Positions 16,079 to 26,900 of a DNA stretch of 64,000 bases are shown here, in pieces. Location: positions 868,001 to 932,000 of the forward strand of contig NZ_CP098401.1 of the NCBI RefSeq assembly GCF_023674425.1, read 5' to 3'. The position numbers and the translations under genes are program-made. Each line of letters opens with the position of its first letter. Within the stretch, counting starts at the first letter, position 1. The stretch is from Sphingomonas donggukensis (lineage in GTDB: Bacteria; Pseudomonadota; Alphaproteobacteria; Sphingomonadales; Sphingomonadaceae). Under the pieces are notes generated by a model, which saw only the letters and a program-made list of their open reading frames with translations, made no database searches and was not told where the DNA came from.

Positions 16079-18061
16079 CTACCCCTGCAAAATCCGGTCC
16101 ACCCGGCCCGCTAGGTCGTCGACTGCGAAGGGCTTGGTCAACACTTCCATCCCCGGCGCGATATGGCCGTGATTCAGCACGGCGTTCTCGGCATAGCCGG
16201 TGATGAACAGCACCCTCAGGTCGGGCCGCATCGCGCGTGCCGCGTCGGCGACCTGGCGCCCGTTCAGCCCGCCGGGCAGGCCGACGTCGGTGATGAGCAG
16301 GTCGATCCGCCCCTGCGTCTCCAGCAGCCTGAGCCCCGCCGCGCCGTCCGCCGCCTCGATACAGGCATAGCCGCGGTCGGTCAGCGCATCGACGACCAGC
16401 ATGCGCACGGTCGGTTCGTCGTCGATCACCAGCACGGTCGCGTCGCCGGCGCTGGACAGCGCGATCGCCGTCGCGGCGTCCGCCTCGGCCGCTTCCTCGC
16501 CCAGATGGCGCGGCAGGTACAGGCACACCATCGTGCCCTGGCCGACCTCCGAATAGATGCGGACGTGGCCATTGCTCTGGCGGGCGAAGCCATAGACCAT
16601 CGACAGGCCAAGGCCCGTGCCCTCGCCCATCGGCTTGGTCGTGAAGAACGGGTCGAACACGCGGCCCAGCGTCTCCTTGTCGATGCCGGTGCCTGTGTCG
16701 CTGACGCAGATGGTCACATATTGACCGGCCTCCAGCCCGTGATCCTGCGCGGTGCGCTGGTCGAGCCACTTGTTGCCGGTCTCGATCGTGATGTGCCCGC
16801 CGCCGGGCATCGCGTCGCGCGCGTTGATGCACAGGTTCAGGATCGCGTTTTCCAGCTGGTTGGCATCGACCAGCGTCGGCCACAATCCGCTGGCGGCGGC
16901 GGTTTCGACCCGGATCGACGGGCCGACGGTGCGCTGCACCAGCTCGATCAGCTCGGTCATCAGCCGGTTGATGACGATCGGCTTGGGCGACAGTGTCTGC
17001 CGGCGCGAAAAGGCGAGCAGGCGGTGGGTGAGCGCGGCGGCGCGGCGGGCGGCGCCTTGCCCTGCTGCCAGATAGCGTTCGACGTCGCCGGTGCGACCCT
17101 GTTTCAGGCGCATGCCGATCATCTCGAAAGCGCCCGAAATCCCGGCCAGCAGATTGTTGAAGTCGTGCGCCAGACCACCGGTCAGCTGGCCGACGGCCTC
17201 CATCTTCTGCGCCTGGCGCAGCGCCTCCTCGGTTTCCTTCAACCGTTCCTGCTCGCGCAGCCGCTCGGTCACGTCATAGACGAACTGATAGGCGCCGATC
17301 TGCCTGCCGTCCGGATCGCGCAAGACGCCGAAGCGCATCTCGTACGCCGTGCGCCCGCCATCGATATCGACGAAATCGCCGACCTCGACGAATTCCTCGC
17401 CAGCCACCGCGCGCGACCACACCGCGTGAACCTTGGCGCGATTCTCGGGCTGGTCGTGCAGCAGGTCGAGCATCGACGCGCCGACCGACGGGCGCACGCC
17501 GAACAGCCGCTCGAATTCGTCCGATGCCGCGCGGTTGATCGCGATCCAGCGATAATCGAGGTCGGCGACCTGGACGAAGGCGTTGGTGCCCTCGACGATC
17601 TCGGCCAGTGTACGCCGTTCGGCCAGGGCGACTGCGACGCGCCGCTCCAGCGTAGCGTTCAGGTCGTTCAGCGCGGCCTCGGCCTTGCGCCGCGCAGTGA
17701 TGTCCTTGAACAGTACCGCTACCTGCCGGTCTTCGGGCGCACCGACGCGGAATGCCGACAGCTCGAGATACCGCCCGGTCGCGACCAGCTCCTGCTCGAA
17801 CCGGATCGACTCCCCGGTACGCATCACCGCGCCGTAGCGCGCCACCCACGAATCGGCCTCGTCGGGCACCATCTCGCGCACTTTCTGTCCGACGACGTTG
17901 GGGATACCGGCGTTCAGGGCATAGGCTGCGTTGGCCTCGATATGGACGTAATCGCTCAGCGGGCCGTGGTCGCTGTCGATGAACTGGATGATGCAGAACC
18001 CCTCGTCCATCTGGTGGAACAAGTCGTGCAAGCGGGTGTCACCGGGGCGGGCAGCTGTCAT
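16079..18061 (-). CDS. PAS-containing hybrid sensor histidine kinase/response regulator
   Basis: A 660-residue soluble protein with no membrane segment, so probably a cytosolic sensor. Two PAS-like domains (about residues 10-125 and 150-270) are joined by a coiled segment ending [21 protein letters not shown] histidine-kinase dimerisation domain follows with [19 protein letters not shown] (phospho-acceptor His near 296). The HATPase domain has [14 protein letters not shown] and [20 protein letters not shown]. The C-terminal receiver domain has [11 protein letters not shown] and the phospho-acceptor Asp in [17 protein letters not shown] 18061 fits the PAS start; ATG 18124 is an alternative. 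The TonB receptor gene diverges upstream. The signal is unknown. Confidence 0.9.
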   Translation of the reverse strand: MTAARPGDTRLHDLFHQMDEGFCIIQFIDSDHGPLSDYVHIEANAAYALNAGIPNVVGQKVREMVPDEADSWVARYGAVMRTGESIRFEQELVATGRYLELSAFRVGAPEDRQVAVLFKDITARRKAEAALNDLNATLERRVAVALAERRTLAEIVEGTNAFVQVADLDYRWIAINRAASDEFERLFGVRPSVGASMLDLLHDQPENRAKVHAVWSRAVAGEEFVEVGDFVDIDGGRTAYEMRFGVLRDPDGRQIGAYQFVYDVTERLREQERLKETEEALRQAQKMEAVGQLTGGLAHDFNNLLAGISGAFEMIGMRLKQGRTGDVERYLAAGQGAARRAAALTHRLLAFSRRQTLSPKPIVINRLMTELIELVQRTVGPSIRVETAAASGLWPTLVDANQLENAILNLCINARDAMPGGGHITIETGNKWLDQRTAQDHGLEAGQYVTICVSDTGTGIDKETLGRVFDPFFTTKPMGEGTGLGLSMVYGFARQSNGHVRIYSEVGQGTMVCLYLPRHLGEEAAEADAATAIALSSAGDATVLVIDDEPTVRMLVVDALTDRGYACIEAADGAAGLRLLETQGRIDLLITDVGLPGGLNGRQVADAARAMRPDLRVLFITGYAENAVLNHGHIAPGMEVLTKPFAVDDLAGRVDRILQG

Positions 18062-18295
18062 GCCGGGTTCGATAGCAGGGGAGGGATCGCGCCGACAACG
18101 CCGACGCCGGATAAACCGCGTCATTGCCTGCGCGTCCCCGCGCGACCGCGAATTCGCAACGCTTCGGCGTCGGGCGGTTGGGCAAGCCATTGAAATCGCG
18201 CGTCGGAAAGCGCGGCTTTGCGCGGTGTAAGTGCTTCTTCCTCCCATATCCCAGCCAGATGGTAGGATTATCGCCGGGTCTTCAGGGAGGCTGAC

Positions 18296-20722
18296 ATGTC
18301 GCCGATGCTGCCGCTTGCGATCCTGCTGCAATCCACGACGCCCGCGCCTCCGCCCGCGCCCGCGACGCCACCTGAGACGCGGGCGACCGACGGCGACATC
18401 CTCGTCACCGCGCGCCGGCGTGAGGAAAGCGCGCAGGACGTGCCGATCGCGATTTCGGTGATCGGTGGCGAGGCGCTGACGCAGGCAGGCGCGTTCAACG
18501 TCAACCGCCTCCAGCAACTCCAGCCCGCGCTGCAATTCTATTCGAGCAATCCGCGCAACACCGCGATCAACATCCGCGGCCTCGGCGCGCCGTTTGGGCT
18601 GACCAACGACGGCATCGAACAGGGCGTCGGCTTCTACCTCGACGGAGTTTATGTAGGCCGGGTCGGCGCCTCGACGTTCGATTTCGTCGATGTCGAGCGG
18701 GTCGAGGTACTGCGCGGGCCGCAGGGTACGCTCTACGGCAAGAATACGACCGCCGGTGCGATCAACATCTCGACCCGCAAGCCCAGCTTCACCCCCGAAT
18801 TCCGCGGGGAGGTAAGCGTCGGCAACTACGACTATCTCCAGCTGAAGGCATCGGCCTCCGCCCCGATCGCAACCGACAGGCTGGCGGTACGGCTGTCGAC
18901 CTCGCTGTCCAGTCGTAAGGGTACGGTGCTGAACGTCCGCACCGGTGACGACCTCCACCGGCTGGAGAATTATAGCGTCCGTGGGCAGTTGCTGTGGAAG
19001 GCAAGCGACGCACTTGAGCTGCAGCTGACCGGCGACTTCAATCTCCAGAACCCGAAATGCTGCGTGCAATTCTACGCCCGCGTCGGTGCGACCCAGCGCC
19101 CGCTCAACCGGCAGTACGCGGCGCTGGCGGCTGCGTTCGGCTATACGCCGCCCAGCTTCGATCCGTTCGACCGCGTGACCGATCTCGATGCCGAGCTGAA
19201 TTCGCGTCAGGAAATCGGCGGCGCCTCGCTGACCGCCAACTGGGATGTCGGGCCGGCGACGCTGACATCGGTGACGGCGTGGCGCTACTGGGACTGGCTG
19301 CCCGCCAACGACCGCGACTTCATCGGCCTGTCGATCACCACCGTGTCGCAGAACCCGTCGCAGCAGAAACAGGTGTCGCAGGAACTCCGCATCGCCTCGA
19401 ACGGCAGCAACACGCTCGACTACACCGCCGGCATTTTCCTGTTCCACCAGACGATCGACACGCAGGGGTCGCAGGTGCAGGGCGCCGCCGCCAGCCGCTA
19501 CCTGCTCAATCCGGGTAATGTCGCCCCCGGTTCCAGCGGCTGCGCGACCGCGACGACGGCGGCGTGCAACCCGGCGGTGCTGAACGGCCTGACCAGTCGC
19601 AATACGATCAGCTTCGACAACACCAGCTTCGCCGTGTTCGGAAAGCTCAACTGGCAGATCGCGCCCGGCCTGCGCCTGAATCCCGGCCTGCGCCTGAACT
19701 ATGATCGCAAGAGCGGGTCTTATGTGGCCGTCGTCACCAATGGCGCGGGCAGCACGACGCTGAGCGCCGACCAGCTGGGCGTGCTCGCCCCGCAAAGCTA
19801 TGCGCCCGAATTCAGTGACTGGAACGTCTCGGGCGACGTCACCCTGTCCTACGATGTTCAGCCTGACATCCACCTGTACGCAACCTACGCGAGGACGTTC
19901 AAATCGGGCGGCATCAACCTGTCGGGCCTGCCGCTGAATGCTGCCAACACCGGGGTCGACCTCACGACCCAGACGGTGAAGCCGGAGCGCGTGAACCATT
20001 ATGAGGTGGGGGCGAAGATGCAGTTCCTCGACCGCCGCGTAACGCTCAACCTCGCCGGGTTCTGGACCGATATCGACGATTACCAGGCGACCGTGAACAA
20101 CGGCCAGCTGACCGTCATCCGCGGCTACCTCGCCAACGCCGGCAAGGTCCGCTCGCGCGGGTTCGAATGGGACGCCAGTTATCGCCCGAGCGCCCGGCTG
20201 CGCCTCTATTCCAGCGGCGCCTACACCGACGCGACCTATGTGAAATTCGTCAACGCGCCGTGCCCGCCCGAATTGTCCGGCGGCAATCCGGCGCTGAACG
20301 GGGCGACCCCGGCGCCGGCGGGCACACCGGGATTGAGCCCGCTGGTGTGCGACATCTCCGGCCAGTGGCTGCCGGGCATCTCTCGCTGGTCGCTGTCGTT
20401 CGGGGGCGAGGTGAACCTGCCCGCGCGGGCGCTCGGTGGGGCGGGGGAGTTCTACCTCGGCTATGACGGCAGCTACCGGTCGAAATTCTCGTCGAACCCG
20501 TCGCGTTCGCTCTACACCGACATCGACGGCTATGCGCTGTCGAACGTCCGCGCCGGCTACCGCGACACCGCGCGCGGGCTCAATGCGTTCGCGTGGGTCA
20601 GGAACGTCTTCGACAAGCAGTATTTCGAGTTGCTTTCCACGCAGAGCGGACCGACCGGGCTGATCGTCGGCCAACCGGGCGATCCGAGGACATACGGGTT
20701 CACGCTGGCGAAATCCTTCTGA
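18296..20722 (+). CDS. TonB-dependent receptor
   Basis: Outer-membrane gated channel of 808 residues. After a short N-terminal leader (MSPMLPLAILLQSTTP) and a Pro-rich linker come the TonB-box-like DGDILVTARRREESAQDVPI and a plug domain with IRGLG and VERVEVLRGPQGTLYGKNT near residue 145. A long beta-barrel follows, ending ...GFTLAKSF with the terminal aromatic residue. The ITVTARR-type start and this plug style are those of the large Sphingomonas receptor class for siderophores, sugars or aromatics. The substrate cannot be told. A strong ribosome site (agggagg) precedes the ATG. The sensor-kinase gene diverges from the 234-base upstream gap. Confidence 0.93.
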   Translation: MSPMLPLAILLQSTTPAPPPAPATPPETRATDGDILVTARRREESAQDVPIAISVIGGEALTQAGAFNVNRLQQLQPALQFYSSNPRNTAINIRGLGAPFGLTNDGIEQGVGFYLDGVYVGRVGASTFDFVDVERVEVLRGPQGTLYGKNTTAGAINISTRKPSFTPEFRGEVSVGNYDYLQLKASASAPIATDRLAVRLSTSLSSRKGTVLNVRTGDDLHRLENYSVRGQLLWKASDALELQLTGDFNLQNPKCCVQFYARVGATQRPLNRQYAALAAAFGYTPPSFDPFDRVTDLDAELNSRQEIGGASLTANWDVGPATLTSVTAWRYWDWLPANDRDFIGLSITTVSQNPSQQKQVSQELRIASNGSNTLDYTAGIFLFHQTIDTQGSQVQGAAASRYLLNPGNVAPGSSGCATATTAACNPAVLNGLTSRNTISFDNTSFAVFGKLNWQIAPGLRLNPGLRLNYDRKSGSYVAVVTNGAGSTTLSADQLGVLAPQSYAPEFSDWNVSGDVTLSYDVQPDIHLYATYARTFKSGGINLSGLPLNAANTGVDLTTQTVKPERVNHYEVGAKMQFLDRRVTLNLAGFWTDIDDYQATVNNGQLTVIRGYLANAGKVRSRGFEWDASYRPSARLRLYSSGAYTDATYVKFVNAPCPPELSGGNPALNGATPAPAGTPGLSPLVCDISGQWLPGISRWSLSFGGEVNLPARALGGAGEFYLGYDGSYRSKFSSNPSRSLYTDIDGYALSNVRAGYRDTARGLNAFAWVRNVFDKQYFELLSTQSGPTGLIVGQPGDPRTYGFTLAKSF

Positions 20723-20830
20723 TGCCAGTGTGATGAGCGGGGGGCAGGACGCGGCGCCGTAGTGTGGAAGCTCCGGCGTCGCGTCGCGTTTCAGGCGCGG
20801 GAGCGCCGTAGCGCGCAGCGCGGAAACGGG

Positions 20831-21107
20831 ACCGGCCGGCGGGTCGGCGACAGGCCGAACCCGGCCGACGGCTTTGCCGGCGGCGTGAGTGAGTCCATCC
20901 GTTCGCACCGAGCTTGTCGAAGTGCTGTACTTCTTCGTGCCACGCGCTTGGGTCACGAAGAAAGGGGCAGCACTTCGACAAGCTCAGTGCGAACGGGGGT
21001 GCAGGTTCGCGCTTCCATAAATGGCGTGAGGGCGAGCGGGTATTTCCAATAACGCCGCCGGCAAAGCCGTCGGCCGGGTTCGGCTTTCCGCCGACCCGCC
21101 GGCCGGT
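20831..21107. repeat. Large nested palindrome, 56-base outer arms
   Basis: Arm 20831-20886 (starting accggccggcgggtcggcg) matches the reverse complement of 21052-21107 at about 53 of 56 positions. The 165-base interior contains family A copy 3 as a second inverted repeat. The arms contain GCTTTGC/GCAAAGC at 20871-20877 and 21061-21067. Extruded, this would be a long cruciform; transcribed, a very stable hairpin after the receptor gene, possibly serving as its terminator. Confidence 0.85.
20899..20996. repeat. Dispersed inverted repeat, family A copy 3
   Basis: Arms 20899-20939 (ccgttcgcaccgagcttgtc...) and 20954-20996 (...agctcagtgcgaacggg) pair almost throughout and share the gagcttgtcgaag core with the copies at 7258-7326 and 9915-10014. 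This copy is longer because the inner cttcgtg...cacgaag also pairs. It is enclosed by the 56-base outer palindrome. Confidence 0.85.
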
Positions 21108-21158
21108 TCGGGCGATGCGCTTTGCGCATCGGAAATCTGAGATTTCCTTCGCCCGAAC
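21106..21158. repeat. Cloverleaf-like palindrome with two inner hairpins
   Basis: An outer stem gttcgggcg (21106-21114) / cgcccgaac (21150-21158) encloses two adjacent hairpins: gatgcgc-ttt-gcgcatc (21114-21130) and ggaaatct-g-agatttcc (21131-21147). Together these form a three-way-junction fold in DNA or RNA. It abuts the right arm of the larger palindrome. Confidence 0.75.
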
Positions 21159-21441
21159 GAAAACGGCCGGATCGTTTCCGACCCGGCCGCCTGCGTGACG
21201 ATGTGACTCGTCAGCCCCCTTTGATTTCGACCCCGGCCCACACGTTCACCCTCCCAGATGAACGGGGCCGAAAGGCCTCCCCGAACCACGGCCATTGCCT
21301 GCGTTTCAGTAGCTTGGCGTTAGGCCAGCACCCTTAAGTTGTCACGGGTCTTGCGACACTCTTGCGACGATTGGGCCGCGGTTGTGGGATTCGTGCAACA
21401 CGGCGCTTGCCGGGTGTTCTGGCGCTGCCTACAGCCCACTC

Positions 21442-22692
21442 ATGCTATTGTCGCGTTACGAGCGGATGATCGCCCGCCGCTATCTGTTGCCCGGTCGGGG
21501 GGAGGCGTTCATCGCGCTGGTCGCGGGGATCAGCCTGGTCGCGGTCATGCTCGGGGTCGCCGCGCTCGTCGTGGTGATGAGCGTGATGAACGGGTTCCGC
21601 GCCGAACTCTTCGACAAGATCGTCGGGCTGAACGGCCATGTCGTGGTGCAAGGCTATGGCGGGCAGCTGCGCGACTGGCGCACCGTCGTCGAGCAGGCCC
21701 GCGCGACCCCCGGCGTCGTGTCCGCGACGCCGTTGATCGAACAGCCGCTGATGGCCGGCTACAACGGTCGGGTCGAGGCGGTGCTGGTGCGCGGCATGCG
21801 CGTTGCCGATATCCGCGCGAATACGACGCTCAACAGCAATGTCGTCGTCGGGTCGCTCGCCTCGCTGAAGCCTTACAGCGGACGCATCGCGATCGGCTCA
21901 CGCCTTGCCCAGGCGCTCGGCGCGACCGAGGGCAGCGAGATTTCGCTCATCAGTCCGCAGGGGCCGGCGTCGCCCTTCGGCACCGTGCCGCGGATCGTCA
22001 GCTACACCGTCGGCGCGATCTTCGAAGTCGGCGTGTACGACTACGACAAGGCGTTCGTAGTGATGCCAATGGAGGACGCCCAGACGCTGTTGTTGATGGG
22101 TGATTCGGTCGGAATGATCGAACTCGACACCGACGATCCCGACCGCGTCGAGCTGGTCGCCGCCCCGCTCGCTCGCAAGGTGGGGGAGCGCGGGCAGGTG
22201 ACCGACTGGCGCCAGATGAACGCGCAATTGTTCGAGGCTTTGTCGGTCGACCGTCTCGTCACCTTCACCGTGCTCTCGATCCTCATCATGGTGTCGGTGT
22301 TCAACATCCTGTCGTCGCTCATCATGCTGGTCCGCGCGAAGACCCGCGACATCGCGATCCTGCGCACGATGGGCGCGACGCGCGGCGGGCTGATGCGCAT
22401 CTTCATGACCGTCGGCACCGCGATCGGCGCGGTCGGCATCGGCGCGGGGCTGATCCTCGGCTTCGTCCTGCTGTATTTCCGGCAGGGGGTGGTGAGCGGC
22501 CTCGGCTACGTAACCGGGCAGCAGATCTGGGATCCGTCGATGCGTTTCCTGACCGAGCTGCCCGCCAAGACCGACCCGCTGGAGGTCGCCGGCATCGCCG
22601 CGATGGCGTTCGCGTTCAGCTTCCTCGCGACGCTGTATCCGGCGTTCAAGGCGGCGAACACCGATCCGGTTCAGGTGCTGCGCTATGACTGA
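21442..22692 (+). CDS. lolC: LolC/LolE-type lipoprotein-releasing permease
   Basis: Inner-membrane permease of the LolCDE ABC transporter that extracts lipoproteins for delivery to the outer membrane. The 416-residue product has an N-terminal membrane helix ([25 protein letters not shown]), a large periplasmic MacB-like domain (about residues 50-260), and three C-terminal helices within [19 protein letters not shown] onward. [20 protein letters not shown] is the cytosolic coupling segment. Only one permease gene is present, as in many alphaproteobacteria, so it probably works as a homodimer. ATG 21442 is preferred to GTG 21382. It overlaps lolD by eight bases. Confidence 0.93.
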   Translation: MLLSRYERMIARRYLLPGRGEAFIALVAGISLVAVMLGVAALVVVMSVMNGFRAELFDKIVGLNGHVVVQGYGGQLRDWRTVVEQARATPGVVSATPLIEQPLMAGYNGRVEAVLVRGMRVADIRANTTLNSNVVVGSLASLKPYSGRIAIGSRLAQALGATEGSEISLISPQGPASPFGTVPRIVSYTVGAIFEVGVYDYDKAFVVMPMEDAQTLLLMGDSVGMIELDTDDPDRVELVAAPLARKVGERGQVTDWRQMNAQLFEALSVDRLVTFTVLSILIMVSVFNILSSLIMLVRAKTRDIAILRTMGATRGGLMRIFMTVGTAIGAVGIGAGLILGFVLLYFRQGVVSGLGYVTGQQIWDPSMRFLTELPAKTDPLEVAGIAAMAFAFSFLATLYPAFKAANTDPVQVLRYD

Positions 22693-23413
22693 TATCGAAG
22701 CCGAAGGCGAGATCGGGCGGCGCGGCTTCGCCGCGTCCGACGGCGTGCCCGTCCTCCAGACCACCGGTCTGAAGCGCAGCTTCACCCAGGGCGACGTAAC
22801 CATTGACGTCCTGCGCGGCATCGACCTGACGGTCGGCGCTGGAGAGATCGTCGCGCTGCTCGGCCCGTCGGGCTCGGGCAAGTCGACCCTGCTCCAGGCG
22901 GTCGGCCTGCTCGAGGGTGGGTTCGACGGCTCGATCCGTATCCAGGGAACCGAGGCCGCGAAGCTCGATAGCGCCGGGCGCACCGCGACGCGCCGCGACC
23001 AGCTGGGGTTCGTCTATCAGTTCCACCACCTGCTCCCCGATTTCACCGCGGCGGAGAATGTGATCCTGCCGCAGTTGATCCTCGGCGCCACGCGGGAGGA
23101 CGCGCTCGACCGCGCCAACTCGCTGCTGACGGCGCTCGGCCTCGGCCAGCGGCTCGGTCATCGCCCGAGCCAGTTGTCCGGCGGCGAACAACAGCGCGTC
23201 GCCGTCGCCCGCGCGCTCGCCAACACGCCCGCATTGGTGCTGGCCGACGAACCCACCGGCAATCTGGACGAGGCGACCGCCGACATCGTCTTCGCCGAAT
23301 TCCTCCGCCTCGTCCGCCACCAGGGCTCCGCCGCCCTCGTCGCCACCCACAACGAACGCCTCGCCGCGCGAATGGACCGCGTGGTACGTCTGCATGAGGG
23401 AGTGCTGGAATGA
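22685..23413 (+). CDS. lolD: Lipoprotein-releasing ABC transporter ATP-binding protein
   Basis: ATPase that powers LolC/E. The 242-residue product has Walker [10 protein letters not shown] near residue 60, the Q-loop in [13 protein letters not shown], the ABC signature [15 protein letters not shown] near residue 158, Walker [13 protein letters not shown], and the H-loop in LVATHN. It starts inside the permease gene and overlaps the peroxidase gene by ATGA. An N-terminal extension of about 25 residues precedes the ABC core. Confidence 0.95.
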   Translation: MTDIEAEGEIGRRGFAASDGVPVLQTTGLKRSFTQGDVTIDVLRGIDLTVGAGEIVALLGPSGSGKSTLLQAVGLLEGGFDGSIRIQGTEAAKLDSAGRTATRRDQLGFVYQFHHLLPDFTAAENVILPQLILGATREDALDRANSLLTALGLGQRLGHRPSQLSGGEQQRVAVARALANTPALVLADEPTGNLDEATADIVFAEFLRLVRHQGSAALVATHNERLAARMDRVVRLHEGVLE

Positions 23414-23889
23414 CCGACCTCACCGCGATCCCCGTTACCGCCGCCGACGGCACCGAAGTCGATCTGTCCGCTTACGCCGGCAAGGTTCTCCTCATCGTCA
23501 ACACCGCGTCGAAATGCGGGTTTACGCCGCAGTATGAGGGTCTGGAGGCGCTGCATCGGAAATACGGCGCTCGCGGGTTCGAGGTGTTGGGCTTTCCCTG
23601 CAACCAGTTCGGGGCGCAGGAGCCGGGCGACGCGGCGGAGATCGCGAATTTCTGTTCGCTGACCTATGACGTCACTTTCCCGGTGTTCGCGAAGGTCGAC
23701 GTCAACGGCGACGCCGCCGCACCGCTGTTCCGCCACCTGAAAAAGGCCGCGCCGGGGCTGCTCGGGTCCGAATCGATCAAGTGGAATTTCACGAAGTTCC
23801 TGGTCGATCGCGCCGGCGCCGTCGTCGGGCGCTACGCCCCGACCACAAAGCCTGCGGATATCGAAAGCGACATCGAAAAGCTGCTTTGA
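23410..23889 (+). CDS. Glutathione peroxidase (cysteine type)
   Basis: Thioredoxin-fold peroxidase reducing hydroperoxides. The 159-residue product carries the peroxidatic Cys in [13 protein letters not shown] near residue 37, a second Cys in [13 protein letters not shown] near residue 70, and [12 protein letters not shown] near residue 126, which supplies the Gln, Trp and Asn of the catalytic tetrad. It has Cys in place of selenocysteine. Bacterial members often use thioredoxin rather than glutathione. It is translationally coupled to lolD by overlapping ATGA, though the functions look unrelated. Confidence 0.93.
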   Translation: MTDLTAIPVTAADGTEVDLSAYAGKVLLIVNTASKCGFTPQYEGLEALHRKYGARGFEVLGFPCNQFGAQEPGDAAEIANFCSLTYDVTFPVFAKVDVNGDAAAPLFRHLKKAAPGLLGSESIKWNFTKFLVDRAGAVVGRYAPTTKPADIESDIEKLL

Positions 23890-23950
23890 CCTGTGGATAA
23901 GCGATCCGCCCGCCCTTCCGAATCCGCGCGATAGCGCCTAGCTTGGCGCA

Positions 23951-26900
23951 GTGTCGCACTCCGCTTTCGTCCCGCTTCGTGTCTTCTCGTCCTACACCAT
24001 GCTGGAGGGCGCGATCGATCCGAAGGCGATCGCGAAGCGCGCGAAGGAACTCGGATTTCCCGCGGTCGCGCTGACCGATCGCAACGGGCTCTACGCAGCG
24101 ATGGCGTTCGGCGATGCGTGCAAGGACGCGGGCGTGCAACCGGTGATCGGCACGCTGCTGGCGGTCAAGCGCCCGGTGCCGGATGGCGTATCCGCGCCGA
24201 TCGACTGGTTGGCGCTCTATGCGCAGGACACCACCGGCTACGACAATCTCTGCGCGCTGGTGTCGATGGCGCATCTCGGGCGACCGCCTGAGGAGGACGC
24301 GCACGTCACGCTGGAGACGCTCGCCGGCCACACCGATGGCCTGCTCGCGCTGACCGCGGGCGGGGAGGGGGCGCTCGCTCGCCTGCTCGCCGACGATCAG
24401 GTCGAGGCGGCGGCGGCCTATGCCGACCGGTTGCAGGCGTTGTTCCCCGAGCGGCTCTACGTCGAGATTACCCGCCGCCTCGACGCCATCGAGGGCCGGG
24501 CCGAGGCGAAGCTGATCGACCTCGCCTACGCTCGCGATCTGCCGCTGATCGCGACCAACCCGTGCTGCTTCTCCGAAGGCGGTTTTCACGAAGCGCACGA
24601 CGCGATGCTTTGCATCGCCAATTCGACCTACGTCACCAGCGACGACCGCCCGCGCAGCTCGCCCGACGCATGGATGAAGCCGGCGACCGAGATGCGCCGC
24701 CTGTTCGAGGATCTGCCCGAAGCGCTGACCAATACCCTGGTCGTCGCCCAGCGCTGCGCGGTTGCGGCGCCCAAGCGCAAGCCGATCCTGCCGAGCCTGG
24801 CCGGCGATATCGCGGGCGAAGCCGCGATGCTGCGCGACCAAGCGCGCGTCGGTCTCGCCGCACGGCTCGACAAGGCGGGCATCGCCGACGACGCCGCGAT
24901 CGAGACCTACCGCACCCGCCTGGAATTCGAGCTCGACGTTATCATCCAGATGGGCTTTCCGGGCTATTTCCTGATCGTCGCCGACTTCATCACCTGGGCC
25001 AAGGATCATGACATCCCGGTCGGTCCGGGGCGCGGATCGGGCGCGGGCTCTGCGGTCGCCTGGGCGCTCAAGATCACCGATCTCGACCCGCTCAAGCTGG
25101 GGTTGCTGTTCGAACGCTTCCTCAACCCCGAACGCGTGTCGATGCCCGATTTCGACATCGATTTCTGCGAAACCCGCCGCGGCGAAGTCATCCGCTACGT
25201 CCAGGAACGCTACGGCAGCGACAAGGTCGCGCAGATCATCACCTTCGGCACGATGAAGGCGCGCGCGGTGCTGAAGGATACCGGGCGCGTGCTCCAGATG
25301 GGCTACGGCCAGATCAACCGCCTCGCCGGGCTGATCCCCAACCACCCGACCGATCCGTGGACGCTGACCCGCGCGCTGAACGGCGTGTCGGAGCTGGCCG
25401 CCGAGTACAAGAACCACAGCGACGTCCGCCACCTGCTCGACCTGGCGATGAAGCTGGAGGGGTTGCCCCGCCATTCCTCGACCCACGCGGCGGGCGTCGT
25501 GATCGGCGACCGACCGCTCGCCGAACTGGTGCCGCTGTATCGCGATCCGCGATCGGACATGCCGGTCACCCAGTTCGACATGAAATATGTCGAGTACGCG
25601 GGCCTGGTGAAGTTCGACTTCCTCGGCCTCAAGACGCTGAGCGTTTTGAAGAAGGCGGTCGACATGCTCGCCGCGCGGGGCATCGACATCGATCTCGATA
25701 CGCTGCGCTGGGACGATCCGGCGGTGTACGAACTGCTCCAGCGCGGCGATACGGTCGGCGTGTTCCAGCTGGAATCGGAGGGCATGCGCCGCACCCTGAG
25801 TGCCGTCCGTCCGTCGAATTTCGGCGACATCATCGCGCTCGTTTCGCTCTACCGGCCCGGGCCGATGGACAACATTCCGAGCTTCGGCGCGCGCAAGAAC
25901 GGACGCGAGGATATCGTCTATCCGCACGCGCTGCTGGAGCCGATCCTGGCCGAAACCTACGGCATCTTCGTTTACCAGGAACAGGTGATGCAGGCCGCGC
26001 AGGTGCTGGCCGGCTACTCACTTGGCGGAGCCGACATGCTGCGGCGCGCGATGGGCAAGAAGATCAAGGCGGAGATGGACGCCCAGCGCGCCGGCTTCGT
26101 CGAGGGTTGCGCGAGCGTCAACGGCATCGGCGCGGTGCAGGCGAACAGCCTGTTCGATTTGATCGACAAGTTTGCCGGCTACGGCTTCAACAAATCGCAC
26201 GCCGCCGCCTATGCGCTGCTCGCCTACCAGACCGCCTGGCTGAAGGCGCATTTCCCGCACGAGTTCTTCGCCGCCTCGATGTGCTTCGACATCCACCAGA
26301 CCGACAAGCTCGCGATCTTTGTCGACGACATGAAACGGCTGGGCGTCCAGTGCCTGCCGCCCGACATGAACGCCAGTGAAGCCGAATTCTCGGTCGAAAC
26401 CGCCGGCGACGATTTCGCCGTCCGCTACGGTCTCGGCGCGCTGAAGGGCGTCGGCGAACGCGCGATGGAGCAGGTCGTCGCCGAGCGTGAGGCGAACGGC
26501 GGCTTTACGTCACTCGACGACATGGCACGCCGCATCGACCCGCGCGTTGTGAACAAGCGCCAGGTCGAGACGCTGGCCGCCGCCGGCGCGTTCGATTCGA
26601 TCGACCACAACCGCGCCGGGGTCTTCGCCGCCGCCGAAACCCTGCTCGCGGTCGCCGCGCGCACCCAGGAAAGCCGCGTAAGCGGGCAGGGCGGCCTTTT
26701 CGGAGAGGCCGAGCCCGGTCGCACCGCTATCCAGTTGCCGAAGACCGCGCGCTGGTCGCTGATGCAGCGGATCGAGGCGGAGAAGGAGGCGTTCGGGTTC
26801 TTCTTCTCCGGCCACCCGCTCGATCGCTACGCGCATCTTGCCCGCGGCCAGGGCGCACGCTCGATCGCAACTCTGCCCGAAGTGCCGGTGGCCGAGGGAG

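Larger units (their letters stand above)
20723..21441. other. 719-base gene-free region rich in palindromes
   Basis: Between the TonB receptor and the lolC/E gene I find no convincing gene. The region holds a 56-base outer inverted repeat (20831-20886 with 21052-21107), a nested family A repeat (20899-20996), a branched cloverleaf-like palindrome (21106-21158) and a further ggccgg...ccggcc hairpin near 21164-21190. Bases about 21190-21441 are less structured and must hold the lolC/E promoter, which I cannot place confidently. An open frame on the minus strand crosses the palindromes and is not believed. Confidence 0.7.

Noticed and set aside
16079..20956. A 1625-codon open frame on the minus strand running through the sensor kinase and on across the TonB receptor region.
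   Set aside because: Only 16079-18061 matches a protein family. The rest is antisense to a well-supported receptor gene, and long antisense frames are common at this GC content.
20984..21295. A 103-codon minus-strand open frame in the palindrome region.
   Set aside because: Much of it translates the palindrome arms. No ribosome site or recognisable domain; composition is explained by the repeats.
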